In this document: in pieces, positions 1 through 12,723 of the stretch
How the letters are laid out: every line of letters begins with the position of its first letter
Numbering within the stretch: the first letter of the stretch is position 1
Assembly: GCA_016758965.1 (NCBI GenBank)
Contig: JAEPRB010000007.1
Coordinates: 186,001-250,000 of the forward strand
Source of the DNA: Circinella minor
Taxonomy: Eukaryota; Mucoromycota; Mucoromycetes; Mucorales; Lichtheimiaceae
Length of the DNA stretch: 64,000 bases
Direction of reading: 5' to 3'
Program-made: the position numbers and the translations under genes
The notes under the pieces: model-generated
What the model was told of the DNA's origin: nothing
Databases searched by the model: none
Seen by the model: the letters and a program-made list of their open reading frames with translations, nothing else

Positions 1-3000
1 TTAATGCATACCAATTTAATGAGGAATGATTGTACTTGTCAGTTATATTCACATACCAAGAAAATAGATAATAGCATTTGGTATTATTGTTTATTCTTGA
101 TTCCAGAAAGCACACTTATGTAGTTTCCATGTCAATATTTTTAAATTATCATTACAGCAAAGGCAAGTCAATATCAGAATTTTAGCACTACCCCCAACAC
201 GATCGCTCACATACATACACTTGGACCATTTCTTTTACAATAATAACAAAATATATTGTAATACTAATGGAACAAATAAAAACTATTTTAAAGGGAAAAA
301 AAAGAGACGTACGTACGTAGACAGCTACTTTTAAAGATGCGCTGCACAAATTATGAGATTAAATGTATAATTCTTTGTTTTGTACATATATTTTTTTTCT
401 TGAAAAGTTTTTAATTAAAAATAATAATCTTTCTGATACTTTTAATAAGTTTATACAATAATATTATTACATAAAAGTATACTACCGGCCCATTCTGGTT
501 TCAAGAAGTATATATAAAAAGATTCAGTGAGTTGTGGCAATTTCAACAAAGGAAACCTAATCGTTATTCATGTGAATTCTTTATTTAATTTTGAAAAAAC
601 ATAATCCTTTTTTTTATTCATGTTGAAGCTGTACAATCAAATTCTGGTAAAAGCTTCCATATGCTTATGATATGAGAAGCTAAATCTACATTTACTTGCT
701 ATAACAAACATTCAACAGATTAAAAATTTAGTGACAAAAAAAGAGATCATTAAAAGTCAAGTGTTATCTATTATTATTTCCTTACTAATCTAGTACAGTA
801 ATTATTATTCTTTTAAAAAGTTACCTTTTGAAAAATAAAGTACTCATACTCTTTGATAAATGTAATTATTTTTTAAGGTACAAGTAAACATAACATTTCA
901 AATTACTGAGATAAAGATGAATGGCAAGATATCCCGTGGGTTATAAATTTGCAGTGAACAGCTTTGTGAAACTTTTGATATTTATTTCTATTATCGGCGA
1001 ATTTTGATGAGACCTGAACCATATTTCATCTTGAGTTGTATAAATTTGGCTATAAATCGGGTATACAGAATCTTGTCGAGACTTATTACTCAGATAGCGA
1101 TTGACATCAATAAATACACTACTTAAATTTTTCATAGTACGTATCTGCCCGTTCTTTACAATAATAATGATATCCAGCGTTCCCAACTTTTTATTATTTT
1201 CACTTTGACGATCTACTGTAGGTCACTACATATCTTGTGTGAATTGCATTATGTTAGATTATAATAATTAGGAGGCATTTTTTCATTCTAAAAAGTAAAT
1301 ATCAAGAGTTCCAGTATATCTTTCTTCGCTTTTTGTTTCTTACAATATAGATGATCTACATTTTACTATATGTGGGCAAATTCTTTTCTGTGTACTAATA
1401 GTTTATATGTACAAAACAAAGCCACCTTAATAAATTTCCACATGCATAAAAATAGTTTAAATATTGAACGGGATCTAATAAAAGAATGTGGAAATCATAA
1501 AGAAAGCAGAAATTGAGAAGATATGTTAAAAATGGGATATATTATGATGTAAAGAACTAACAAATAGGCAGGAGATAAATGCCTGTATATGTTTTTTGCT
1601 ACAACTAGAATTCATCAGCAAGAGTTATGCATCAGATCCCATGGTTACCCAACGCAAAGAAACGAATTCAAGCTTTACAAACGAAATACATATTTCTAGC
1701 ATATTGTCTTCCTGATGATACTTACTTTGAAGCTTTATTACAAACAATTAATAAAAAAGATGAAGTAAAAAGTGTATCGCGCTACTACGAATACTATTAT
1801 TTGCCAGCATTTACTCACACCATAGCTGAAATCAAGGCCGGTGATTCTTATAAACCACTGTAACAAGGTGTGGCTAAACTCCACAACAAGCACCAGATAT
1901 TAACAGCATGTTGAAAAAGACCCAGTATTGTGGTTACCAATGAAAATACATATAAAGATCGCGGTCGTTTACTAGTAAAACCATCACCCTGCCTCTGATT
2001 TTTTTTCTTCACTAATTGAACAAAGTCTTTAAATTCTCAATAATTTTTTTAGATAGGAAGAAGCAAATAAACTTTAAATGTTGTAGCAGACTAAAAACTT
2101 AATATATATTGTTGTATTATAAGAACATTATCTCTTTATCCCAGATGAAATAAGAAATTATATTTAAAATACAGATGTGAACATAATTCAATTCTAAAAA
2201 GGAGACTGAGTAAAATCGCATAACGATGCCCTGTGCCTCGTCAACTTAAATTAAAGAATAAAAGGGAGTATCATGGCTAAGCCCAATATACTTCAGAACA
2301 GTAGCTATAGTAACCTTCTCAATATTAATGACTAATTTCAAGTACCTAACTTTAATATCAATCCCCTACATCATTCAATTAACCAAGCCCCATAACTCAT
2401 AGAATAGAAAACATATAAATACGGGTTGTAAATATTATTTTAAAGAAATAACTTTATTTTCTAGTTTTCAAATTATTATTAAAGATATATAACAAAGTCT
2501 CAAAGGATTTCATACCTTGTCTGTTTTTATTTCCTACTCTTATTAAAATAACCAAACATCACATATATGACTTAATATATTGCCTCATAACAAACAATTG
2601 ATGATAAAATAACTAAATGATCCATTAAAATTAGTTTTTTGAATAGTCGTTAAAGCTTACCATTAATATTGTGTATTATAGCAGTGATGGATAACTGGTC
2701 CAGATGATAAAAATAATCTACGGGTAAAAGGCTCACCAAGAATTTCAGAGAAATACTTTTTGGTAACCGGTAGTGCCGGTTGCACATGACTTGAACGGCA
2801 CTTACTCCGTATTGCGATATGTAATGTCAATTTTATAGTAATGGTTTGGATTTGTATAAAAAATATAAAAAAAAATTACAAGCATATTAGTCAATCATCA
2901 TGTCATTATATATTGACGACAGTAAAAAGTAAAATAAAAAGATGGCATTTAATTTTTTACTGTAATATACAACTTTATAGCATTTATTATTAGTGATTGG

Positions 3001-3279
3001 ATACAGATACTGACGAGACCATTTCAGACCTTATTTTAATCATCTTTTTTATAACCAAAAATATAAAGTAAAAATGAACGGATACCGTAACAGACAATTA
3101 TAATGCAGTTTGGTTTTATGTTACTATAAAAAGAAAATAGTGGCTTACAGAATCCCGAATAACAAAATTTGCGGGACCACCCAGTGTATTTATATATAAA
3201 CAAATGATAATACTAAATCTGCTCTTTTTCTTTTTTTTTTCCGCATATTCCTCCCCTTTCCTATACATTATATTATATC
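1..3279. other. A+T-rich spacer, no supported gene
   Basis: No convincing gene was found here. A 78-codon forward reading frame at 1627-1863 and a reverse frame at 941-1186 have ordinary amino-acid composition but no domain I recognise, and no exon continues them; they could be decayed mobile-element remnants. A 7-bp inverted repeat (AGTGCCG at 2772 against CGGCACT at 2796) lies near 2.8 kb. The last ~100 bases hold a TATA-like run near 3190 and a pyrimidine tract just before the P450 start, and probably form that gene's promoter. Confidence 0.6.
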
Positions 3280-5772
3280 ATGTCTTCTTCAATTGATTCT
3301 TTATCGATTGTACGTACTGCTGCCATTGTTGGTACTATGACACTTGGTTTATTATCAATTAAATACCATGATCGTGCATTATTTACAGAAAAACGTGAAG
3401 GTATCAAGTTTATCCCTGGAAGTCCAATCGTTGGTGGTTTAATTGAGCAACTAAAGAACAAGGATAGACTGTTGGATAATATCTTGGATATCATGCAAGA
3501 ACATGATGCCATGACCGTGTAAGATATAATTATTGTAATCTTTTTTGTGATACTCATAGGACTGTAATTTAAACTAAACAAATTGTCACATGTACTGTTC
3601 ATATATGCATTTATCTAGTTATACAACAGCGCTTGGCCTTTTACCTTCTATTCTAACAATTGATGACAGAAATGTAGAACATGTATTAAAAAGTAAGTGG
3701 CGGTTTTTAGAAAAAAAAATTACCGTGTTATATTCAATTATTAAACAAATAGCTATATAAAACTTATCTTTTTTTTTTGTTGCTGGGGACGGGAAATAGC
3801 CAATTTCTCGAATTATGTCAAAGGACCACAAATACTGTAAGTGAATGCGTATCATTTTTGTTAAACATATTTTTCTAATTGTTTGTCTGTCTTGTGCTCC
3901 GAACAAATTTATATGTAATTCACACGGTTCTGTTTTTTTTAGAACAGCAATGGGCGATCTATTTGGCCATGGCATTTTTGTTGCTAGTAAGTTATCTTTT
4001 ATGTTTCATATAAACAACGATGTGTTCTTTTTTTTATCATGACATACAAATAGTAAAACATAGTACATAAGAATTTTCAAATTATTAATGGTACCTGTAT
4101 ATTTATTATTGGAAAAAAAATCTAGATGGAAACCAGTGGAAATGGTAAGTTACAATTACACTTTGGATTGTTGTAGTGAATAATTTGATTAAGGCAACTA
4201 ATTGTTGTGTCGTTTTATCAAATTATGTTGTATATGTAGGCAACGCAAGGCCGCTAGTCTAATCTTTAATGTGGTCAATTTTAGAGATTACTTTACTGGT
4301 AAGGAACTATCATTTTTTTAGTAATTCAAAATTGAAAAAGTTCATTAATTTGCTGGTTTTTTTTTAAAAAAAAAATTATAGAGTACGTTGTGTTTTTCAT
4401 TTCATTCGCACATACAGACGGTTATATATCTTATGGGGAAAATATTAAGAGTATTCTGTCCATCTTTTTTTTCTAAAAAAAAATATTGTTTTATTTTAGG
4501 GTTTTTATCAAAGAAGTCGATCTCATGTCAAACAGAATTTTTGATAAAAAAGCTGAAAGTGGAAAATCTGTAGATTTCCATGATGTTATTTACAAATTCA
4601 CTTTGGATTCTTTTGTTCTTATTGGTTTTGGAAAACAATTGAATGCATTATTAAGCAAAGATAAAGTTCCTTTTGCAGCTTCTTTTGATACCTGTCAAAG
4701 TAACTGTTTTGAACGGTTCGTTGATCCATTTACCAATTTACGTGACATGCTACGACCTATTCTTCAACCAGGAACTCTTCGTATCAAACAACATTTACAA
4801 GTCATTGATGATTTTGCTTACACCTTAATTCGCGAACGTCGTGAACAACTCAAGGATGGTCGAGAATTTAAAGATTTGTTATCTCGATTTATGAACGCAA
4901 AGAATGAAAATAATGAGACGTTAACGGATAAAGAATTACGCGATACAGTATTGAACTTTATTATTGCTGGACGGGATACTACAGCACAAGCATTGTCATG
5001 GTGCTTTTATAGTTTAATGTTACATCCACGCATTGAAACCAAATTGTTAAATGAAATTGAACAGAAAATTCCGAATGATATATCGTCTATGTCTGCACCT
5101 GATGTTTATGAAGTGATCAAGAAAATGACTTATGCTCATGCTGTGTATGTATTTTATTTCTATTATTTGTTCAATCGTCATTATGGTGCGAAAGTTATTA
5201 CATATATTTTATCAGAAAAACTTACTATGCTATTTTTGAACTTTATAGATTCTATGAAATTTTGAGACTTTATCCATCTGTACCATCCAATGTTAAAGTT
5301 GCTTTAGAAGATGATGTATTGCCTGATGGTTCACCTGTTAAAAAGGGTGACAGCATTTCTTGGTCACCGTATGCAATGGGTAGATCAGAAAAACTTTGGG
5401 GACCTGATGCCAAGTCGTTCAAACCAGAACGTTGGTTACAGGAAAATGGCGAGCTTAAGCGTGAATCTGCAGGTCATTGGCCTGCTTTCCATGCTGGACC
5501 ACGAATTTGTAAGTGTTTTTTCTTTCTTACTATTACTTATTAGGACTGGAAGAATGAAAAAATGAATTAAAAATACTAATAATAATCATAAAAACTGAAT
5601 AATTATGATAGGTCTCGGTCAAAACTTGGCTACACTTGAAGCTTTGATTGCTATTATCATGTTATTGAAACGATATAAATTTTCACTTGTACCTTCGCAA
5701 ACAATTACATATGATCTTTCATTGACTCATCCAATGAAATATGGTATGGAGGTGTTTGTTGAAAGACGTTAA
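3280..5772 (+). CDS. Cytochrome P450 monooxygenase (CYP509-like)
   Basis: Heme-thiolate monooxygenase, expected to be anchored in the ER by an N-terminal hydrophobic segment (about residues 9-25). Visible motifs: I-helix AGRDTT near residue 313, ExxR (YEILR) near 376, PERW, and the heme loop FHAGPRICLGQ with the ligand cysteine near 460. I place exons at 3280-3518, 3619-3692, 3800-3836, 3943-3986, 4126-4144, 4240-4298, 4382, 4500-5144, 5249-5508 and 5612-5772, giving 512 residues, normal for the family. The frame closes only if a single A at 4382 is an exon; otherwise one base is missing between 4298 and 4500. Exon 5 is only 19 nt. Substrate is unknown. Resemblance to Mucorales CYP509 enzymes is from memory. 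Confidence 0.9.
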
Positions 5773-6459
5773 GAAATAATATATATATATAGCAACCGCA
5801 TAGTCTATTACCAATATATAATCATTGTCCTTTGTATTGTCAACTACTATCCCATTATTCATCATATTTATTAAACATTAATTTTATAATTTTATTGTTA
5901 CAAACAGTTGCTTGTGCGTAATATGTAATGCTTATATATTCTGAAAAGAAGTACACAATATGATGCAATGTTGCTCAAAATTGTTGTGCTTTTTATTTTT
6001 CTCTTTGTGGGGTAACTTAGTTACAAAAAAAATATCACCAAATTACGTAAGAATCAATGTTACGACATTCCCATAATAACATATTAATAATAACAATGAT
6101 AAGAAGAAAGTTTTTTTTTGGAGAAAAAATGTTTTATTCAAAATCTAGATTTTTCTTTTTCGACATGAAGAAAAAAAAAAGCTTTTTGGTTAAAAGAAGT
6201 ATGACATTTTGTTTCGGAATCAAATGTTACAAACCATATCATCTCCGAGGTTACCATATATGGATTTCATCTGAGATATGAAGCATCTCTCTTTCTCATC
6301 CAAAAAAGATCATTATTGCTGTCAACTAATCAATCAATCCATAAACAAATTGAAACTTTTTCTTTTTTTCTCTTTCTCTTTTCTCTCTTTCTCTCTTCTT
6401 CTCCTTCTTTGACCATACACCAACCCCCAACTCTTTTTCCTTTTTTTTTTTCGTAAACT
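5773..6459. other. Intergenic: P450 3' end and aconitase promoter
   Basis: Same-strand spacer between the P450 stop and the aconitase start. It is A+T-rich, with short A runs in the first 400 bases and a pyrimidine tract just before aconitase. No other coding unit is supported; the frame at 6057-6281 is low-complexity. Confidence 0.6.
6357..6411 (+). promoter_or_regulatory. CT-rich core-promoter tract of aconitase
   Basis: An almost pure C/T stretch ends about 50 bases before the aconitase ATG. Such pyrimidine blocks next to transcription starts are common in highly expressed filamentous-fungal housekeeping genes. The assignment rests on composition and position only. Confidence 0.4.
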
Positions 6460-6988
6460 ATGGTCAGTGCGTACCTTTCACAGAGTGTTCGCAGGGTAAG
6501 CACCGATATTACTAGTAATACTATAAATAGCATAGCCATATAACAAAGCTTGACAATTTTTACTTTTTTTTACAACTGATCAGGTTTCTGTCAAGCATGC
6601 CATTCGTGCTCCATTGACTCGATCGTTAGCAACTGCAGTTAACCCAGTTGCTGAAAAAGATTGTCGTTCCATTACCCCTCCTTATGCCAAGTTGAACGAA
6701 AACTTGGCTACTGTTCGACGTATCTTGAACAACCGCCCTTTGACACTTGCTGAAAAGATTGTGTACTCTCACTTGACAAACCCTGAGGAAACTGTTCCTG
6801 TTCGTGGTGAAACTTATCTTAAGCTCTCACCTGGTAAGAAATATTTAATTAATATACTATTTAACTTATTAATATTCTTTATTAGAAGGTATTGATTGAC
6901 CAAACATATATTAAAATTGCTTTTTTTTTTCAAAAATAGATCGTGTTGCTATGCAAGGTTGGTTTTGGATTAAAAAAAAGTGCAGTCG

Positions 6989-7038
<50 letters not shown>

Positions 7039-9607
7039 TGTGTGTGTGTGTGTGTGTAATGAAAATAAAGAGTGTTGGGAATGAGAGTGTTTTCTGAATA
7101 TATGATTGACAATGCATATAAAAATAGATGCTTCTGCACAAATGGCTTTGCTTCAATTCATGATTTCGGGTATGTCTACCACTGCTGTCCCTTCGTCGAT
7201 CCATTGTGACCATTTAATCGAAGCTTACTCAGGCGCCGATAAGGATGTTGCTTCTTCTATTGTCACCAACAAGGAGATCTTTGACTTTTTGGAAAGTGCT
7301 GCAAAGAAATATGGTATTGCTTTCTGGAAGCCTGGAAGTGGTATCATCCATCAAATTGTTTTGGAAAATTATGCTGCTCCTGGTGGTTTAATGCTTGGTA
7401 CCGATAGTCATACACCTAATGCTGGTAAGAAATGAATTTTTTTCAAAGGAAGGGAGAGGAAATTCATATATATGTATATGGGTAGTATTGTTTTATTAAA
7501 CATAATATATATTTGTGTGTATAGGTGGTTTGGGTATGGTTGCTATTGGTGTTGGTGGTGCTGACGCTGTTGATGCTATGGCCGCTATTCCTTGGGAATT
7601 AAAGGCACCTAACGTTATTGGTGTCAAGCTTACTGGCGCTCTTGGTCCATGGGCCAGTCCTAAGGATGTCATTCTCAAGTTGGCTGGCCAATTGACTGTT
7701 CGTGTAAGTATCATATATAAAACAAGTTATGTATATGAAAGAATGTATGATGTATATTAACAGACCGATTTTTTTCTTTTTTTGTAGGGTGGTACTGGTC
7801 ATATTATTGAATACTTTGGTGAAGGTGTTGACACTTTGTCATGTACCGGTATGGCCACCATCACTAACATGGGTGCTGAAGTTGGTGCTACTACTTCTTT
7901 GTTCCCTTACAACAAGAGCATGCGTTCTTATTTGGGTGCTACCGGACGTTCTGAGGTTGCTAAGGCTGCTGATGCTAACTCTCAATTCTTGCGTGCTGAT
8001 GAAAATTCTGCTTATGACAAGGTCATTGAACTCAACCTTTCTGAAGTTGAACCTCATATCAATGGTCCTTTTACTCCCGATTTAAGCACACCTTTGAGCA
8101 AGTTCAAGGATATGGTCAAGGAAAACAACTGGAAAGATGAACTTTCCGCCGGTTTGATTGGTAGTTGTACCAACTCTTCTTATCAAGACATGTCTCGTGC
8201 TGCTTCCATTGTCAAGCAAGCAAGTGGAGCTGGCATTAACCTTGAATCCAAGTTTTTGGTTACCCCTGGTTCTGAACAAATTCGTGCTACCATTGAACGT
8301 GATGGTCAAACTGCTGTCTTTGAATCAGCCGGTGCACAAGTACTTGCTAATGCTTGTGGTCCATGTATTGGTCAGGTAAAATATTATCATCCGGATATTG
8401 GGAGTGGATATGAAAAAAAAAAGCCTGTAATATTCTGGATATATGTACAAACGGAAGAGCGGATCCTTAGATATCATGAATAAATATACAGGTAGATTAA
8501 CACTCAGTTTGATTTTAAATATTAATAGTGGAAGCGTACCGACGTTGACAAGAGCAAGAAGGAAGATAATGCCATTTTGACCTCTTTCAACCGTAACTTC
8601 CGTAGCAGAAACGATGGTAACCCCAAGACTATGAATTTCCTTGCTGCTCCTGAGGTAAATAAAAAAAAGATAAAATGGAAGTAGATTATTGAAAAAGAAT
8701 CATATGCTAACAAATAAAAATGATTATTTAGATTGTCACAGCCATGGCTTTCTCTGGTAAACTTTCTTTCAATCCCATGGTTGATACCTTGAAAGACAAG
8801 GATGGCAAACCATTTAAATTCCAACCCCCAAGCGGTGATGACTTACCTGGTCAAGGTTTTGAAACTGGTCGCGATACCTATGAACCTCCATCTCCTACTC
8901 CTACACCTGATTCCTCGGTAAACGTTGTTGTCAGCCCCACTTCTAATCGTTTACAAGTTTTGGAACCCTTCGGTCCTTGGAATGGTGAAGAATTCAAGAA
9001 CGTTCGTGTTTTAGTCAAGGTTCAAGGCAAATGTACTACTGATCACATTTCTGCTGCTGGTCCATGGCTCAAATATAAGGGTCATTTGGAAAACATTGCC
9101 GAAAACACTTTGATCGGTGCCATGAACGCTGATAACGGTCAAGTCAATGTTGTCCGCGATATTACCAATGGTAAGGATGATAGTATTCCTGCTGTTGCCA
9201 AGAGTTATAAGAGTCAAAATATGCCATGGATGGTCATTGCCGACCATAACTATGGTGAAGGTTCAGCTCGTGAACATGCTGCTTTGCAAGTTCGTTATTT
9301 AGGTTGTCCATTGATCATTTCCCGTTCATTCGCTCGTATTCATGAAACTAACTTGAAGAAACAAGGTGTTTTGCCATTGACATTTGCTAACGAAAGTGAT
9401 TGGGAAAAGATTAACGGCGGCGACGTTGTTGAAACTGTTGGTGTTAAGGATTTGGCACCTGGCAAGCCAGTTCAATTGCTTGTCACCAAGGAAGATGGTA
9501 GCAAGTTGACTATTGATGCCAAGCATACCATGAGTGTGGATCAAATTGAATGGTTCCAAAAGGGTAGTGCTCTTAACTTGATTAAGGAAAAGGCTGATGC
9601 CGCTTAA
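6460..9607 (+). CDS. ACO1: Aconitate hydratase, mitochondrial
   Basis: TCA-cycle enzyme converting citrate to isocitrate through cis-aconitate with a [4Fe-4S] cluster. Exons: 6460-6495, 6584-6833, 6940-6957, 7128-7424, 7525-7703, 7788-8375, 8529-8654, 8732-9607; 789 residues. The N-terminus is basic and rich in serine and arginine, as expected for a mitochondrial presequence. Cluster ligands are visible: the cysteine of GSCTNSS near residue 387 and both cysteines of ACGPCIG near 449 and 452. The C-terminal swivel domain holds [14 protein letters not shown]. Exon 3 is only 18 nt, and the intron after it carries a (GA)n(GT)n microsatellite. The start was chosen because it yields the presequence and splices in phase to conserved sequence. 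Confidence 0.97.
6992..7057. repeat. (GA)n-(GT)n compound microsatellite in an aconitase intron
   Basis: About 22 GA units are followed directly by about 11 GT units inside the third intron of the aconitase gene. The purine block changes sharply into the GT block. Likely to vary in length between strains. Confidence 0.95.
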
Positions 9608-12600
9608 ATATTCTTGAAGGTTCATCAAAATAACCCTGAATCCCCAAATTTGTACTGTACCATAGATTTTTAATAGTAATTTTCTTTTTATTATTAGAAA
9701 AGTAGATATCTGTTTATGTATTTTTTTCTGTCTTTCCCATTCTTTCATTTTCATTAAAAAGTTTATTTTTCTTGTTACCCTTCTTAATTATTCAAACTAT
9801 AAATGATCACTATGTATTACAACATGTTGCAGTAGTAAGCGGTGAGGGGAATGATAGGGAGTATATATATATATATATATATTATATTTATTTCAACAGT
9901 TCTAGCAATGTATTTCCACGTATGTAACTTGACAGTACTGTATATTTTATTAATGGAGTATCATGTCAAATATCCAGTAACAATGCCTTGAGTTTTACTA
10001 CGTACTATAAAGTAATTTATCTAAGCCAATATTTAAGACAATCAGAATAACTTATTTTTTAAGCTTCAGATTATTAAATGTTACGTAGGAAATATATATT
10101 AAGATCAAAGTCTTTTCTTCAGCAAAGTAGAGATTAAAACATGACTATGTTACTATGCATACGTACGTATCTTGTGCTGTAACGTACAATTATTCACAGC
10201 TTCTTGTATAAAATGGGATACTACTCCAAATGGCAAATCGAATTTTGATGACGCAACAAAAAATAATAGAACTTACATATTCTTATACGTACTGAATTAT
10301 GATTGCCCTATTAACGGCTAGTTGATACTATTATAATTCGAGAACCATCAAGAATTCTGTTAAAAGAAGTATTTTTATAGTTACAATAAATAGTAACCAT
10401 AGTTTAGTTTTTCACAAACTTCTCTGTTCATCAAATGGATGGATTATTGTTCCTGCTTTGTGATAAAAAATATATATGAAACTACTATACTGCTGTAGTG
10501 TAAAAGCATCAAATATGGATACGACAATAATAGCGTATTCTATTCATGGTGTTACGCACTATTTTTTTTACCAATAAAAGTTTTATTTATTTATCATTAT
10601 TTCCATATATATTATATTCGTTGAGATTTCTTCATTGAATGAAATTATTTCATCAAAGATAACAACTTTTGTTTCCCGATTTATTTCTTTTTCTTATTAT
10701 TTAGTAACAATTTCACTGTTGTGTGAATTCTCTTCACTTATAGTTTAGTATAAATAACCCCTTCAATTTTAGTTTCCAAAAGACCATTAGTTCACAGTTC
10801 ACACAGTTCAATATCCTCTTTTCAAATCAAAGTCAATAAATAAACAAATTATTATTATCAGTATTATTATTTGATCAATTGAGAGATTATTCTTTACTAT
10901 CATTATTAGTGGTTTCGGCATATAAAGACCGAAAACGTGAACTCCCACTTCAGTATATAATTTTAGTGACACAAACAGACATAAAGTCTTCTATTAAAAT
11001 ATATTTTTACTTGCCTAATCCCTACTTTTCTCTTTTAACGTTACTCCGAAGGTCTTGCTACCAACGAAACGTAACAATGGTTTTTCGTATCTTTAGATGT
11101 ATTAAGTGTACTAAACATAAACATAAACTTATATACATGTACATTTAACTAGACAATTTTTTTGTTAAAAAAAGAGGGTGAGGGGGAGGAAGGTAAATGA
11201 TATTACCACATAGAAAATATAGGAAGTAGTAGTGTATGGAGTGGTTGCCATGATATATAAACACTTGGTTACGTACTCAAATAAAAAAAAAAGTAAAGGT
11301 GTTGAAAAAAATGATGTTTATTATAAAGCTGGGAAAACATACGTAGAAAATATATGTTTTGGGAAAAAATGATATTTCTTGAAAAGAAAAGGGGAGGGGG
11401 AATTGCTGAAATGACTAAAGGTATGATAATAATGAATATAGTAATATTGATAAATCAATGACCTAGTTGTGGTTATTCGATAAAGTATATACCTAGCATG
11501 GAATTACAAACGCCCATAATAAGATAATATAATCATTTGCTACTGGATGTCATATTATTATTATTACACTGTAATTTATTATCAAATTACTCCTGCTCCC
11601 ACTTGGAAAACAAAATTATTTTCAGGCATTCAAAAAAAATATGTTCCAGCCCCATGATAATGTACACTCACATGATTCTAAGTATTATGATGGTTTTATT
11701 ATGGAACACATGCACCCAGATACACATGCACAAAATACAAAATTATAAACTAAAGAATATTCTTTTTTTATTGAATGATATGTAGAAGCGTGACTTTTTT
11801 AGAATTTGACAACAAAACAGAAGAAAGTTGATAATCTTTGTTAGAAAAAAAACGATAAAACTTATAAACATTTATGCATAACAAACTATAAAATTAAAGA
11901 GCGAAATATTTGTTGCGCACTGGTATTTTATTTTTCCCTACATTATTTTTATCGGCGCAAAAAAAGGATATCCTGATTTACTATTAATTCCTTTTTTGAC
12001 GATGTTAGTTACACAAATGACGTATATTCATGGTTCTTTTACTATTGTAAAAGAAAATATACAAGACACTACTTTTTTTTTCTTTTATTTTGTAAAAAGT
12101 TTTGAAAGGAAATGTTTCTTTTTTACCTTTCATTAACAGGGAAGAATTATTTAACCCATTCAAAAATAAATCAATCATATGTAATAAAAAATGATGATTA
12201 TGATGATGAAAGAATACACAATATATAATTTAATAAAAAAAGTAAAACTACGTACTTTTCTATATAAGTTATTCTTTATATTTTAACAACGATCGTCATT
12301 GGTTCGTCACAGAACACCTACGTGTTAAAATAAAATGCGGGGTCAAAGAGAAGAAGCATTTTTTATTGGTGCCTACAATTGTCAACGATATATACTCCTC
12401 TAGTAGCAATTAACCATATAAACATGTGAACATCTTCTTTGTGTGTGAGTCGGCCAATTATAGTGCCTTCTCAATTTAATAATGTGTGGGGAAGGAAGAG
12501 GGGGAGGGGATAGAGGCTCATTATACAACAACCGCACACTTCATCTTTTGCAATAACAAACATATTATTAAATATCTACTCTTCTTTACTCTCTCTTGTT

Positions 12601-12723
12601 CTCCTCTTTCTATCTTTTTTATTTTGTACTTTTTTTTTTTGATTCTTTATTTATTTTGCTGTTGTATTATAATTTATTCCTATTATTTTTACTATTATAT
12701 AATCAAAAAAGAAAAACAAAAGC
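9608..12723. other. 3.1-kb A+T-rich spacer
   Basis: No protein gene is supported. It contains an AT dinucleotide run at about 9862-9883, a possible orphan promoter near 10.75 kb, several TACGTA-type palindromes, and a purine-rich patch near 11.18 kb. The frames at 10879-11148 and 11537-11785 begin without ATG and look like chance. The last ~250 bases include a pyrimidine/T-rich leader probably belonging to the PAS-domain gene. Confidence 0.55.
10749..10756 (+). promoter_or_regulatory. TATA-box-like element without an identified gene
   Basis: TATAAATA is followed about 30-60 bases later by a C/A/T leader with repeated TTCACAGTTCA-like words, the layout of a TATA promoter plus transcript start. 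No convincing coding sequence follows; the longest ATG frame nearby, at 11077, is 23 codons. It could drive a noncoding RNA or be a relic. Confidence 0.25.

Noticed and set aside
307..321. ACGTACGTACGTAG word and many similar TACGTA palindromes in spacers (for example 10158 and 12248)
   Set aside because: Widespread in the intergenic DNA without consistent position relative to genes; probably a background compositional feature.
1627..1863. 78-codon forward frame in the first spacer
   Set aside because: Composition looks protein-like, but no exon joins it and no family is recognisable; kept only as a possible remnant.
6911..7213. Reverse frames rich in Thr-His and Ser-Leu repeats
   Set aside because: They are translations of the GA/GT microsatellite inside the aconitase intron.
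10879..11148. 89-codon forward frame
   Set aside because: Begins with TTG, has no recognisable domain and ordinary spacer composition.
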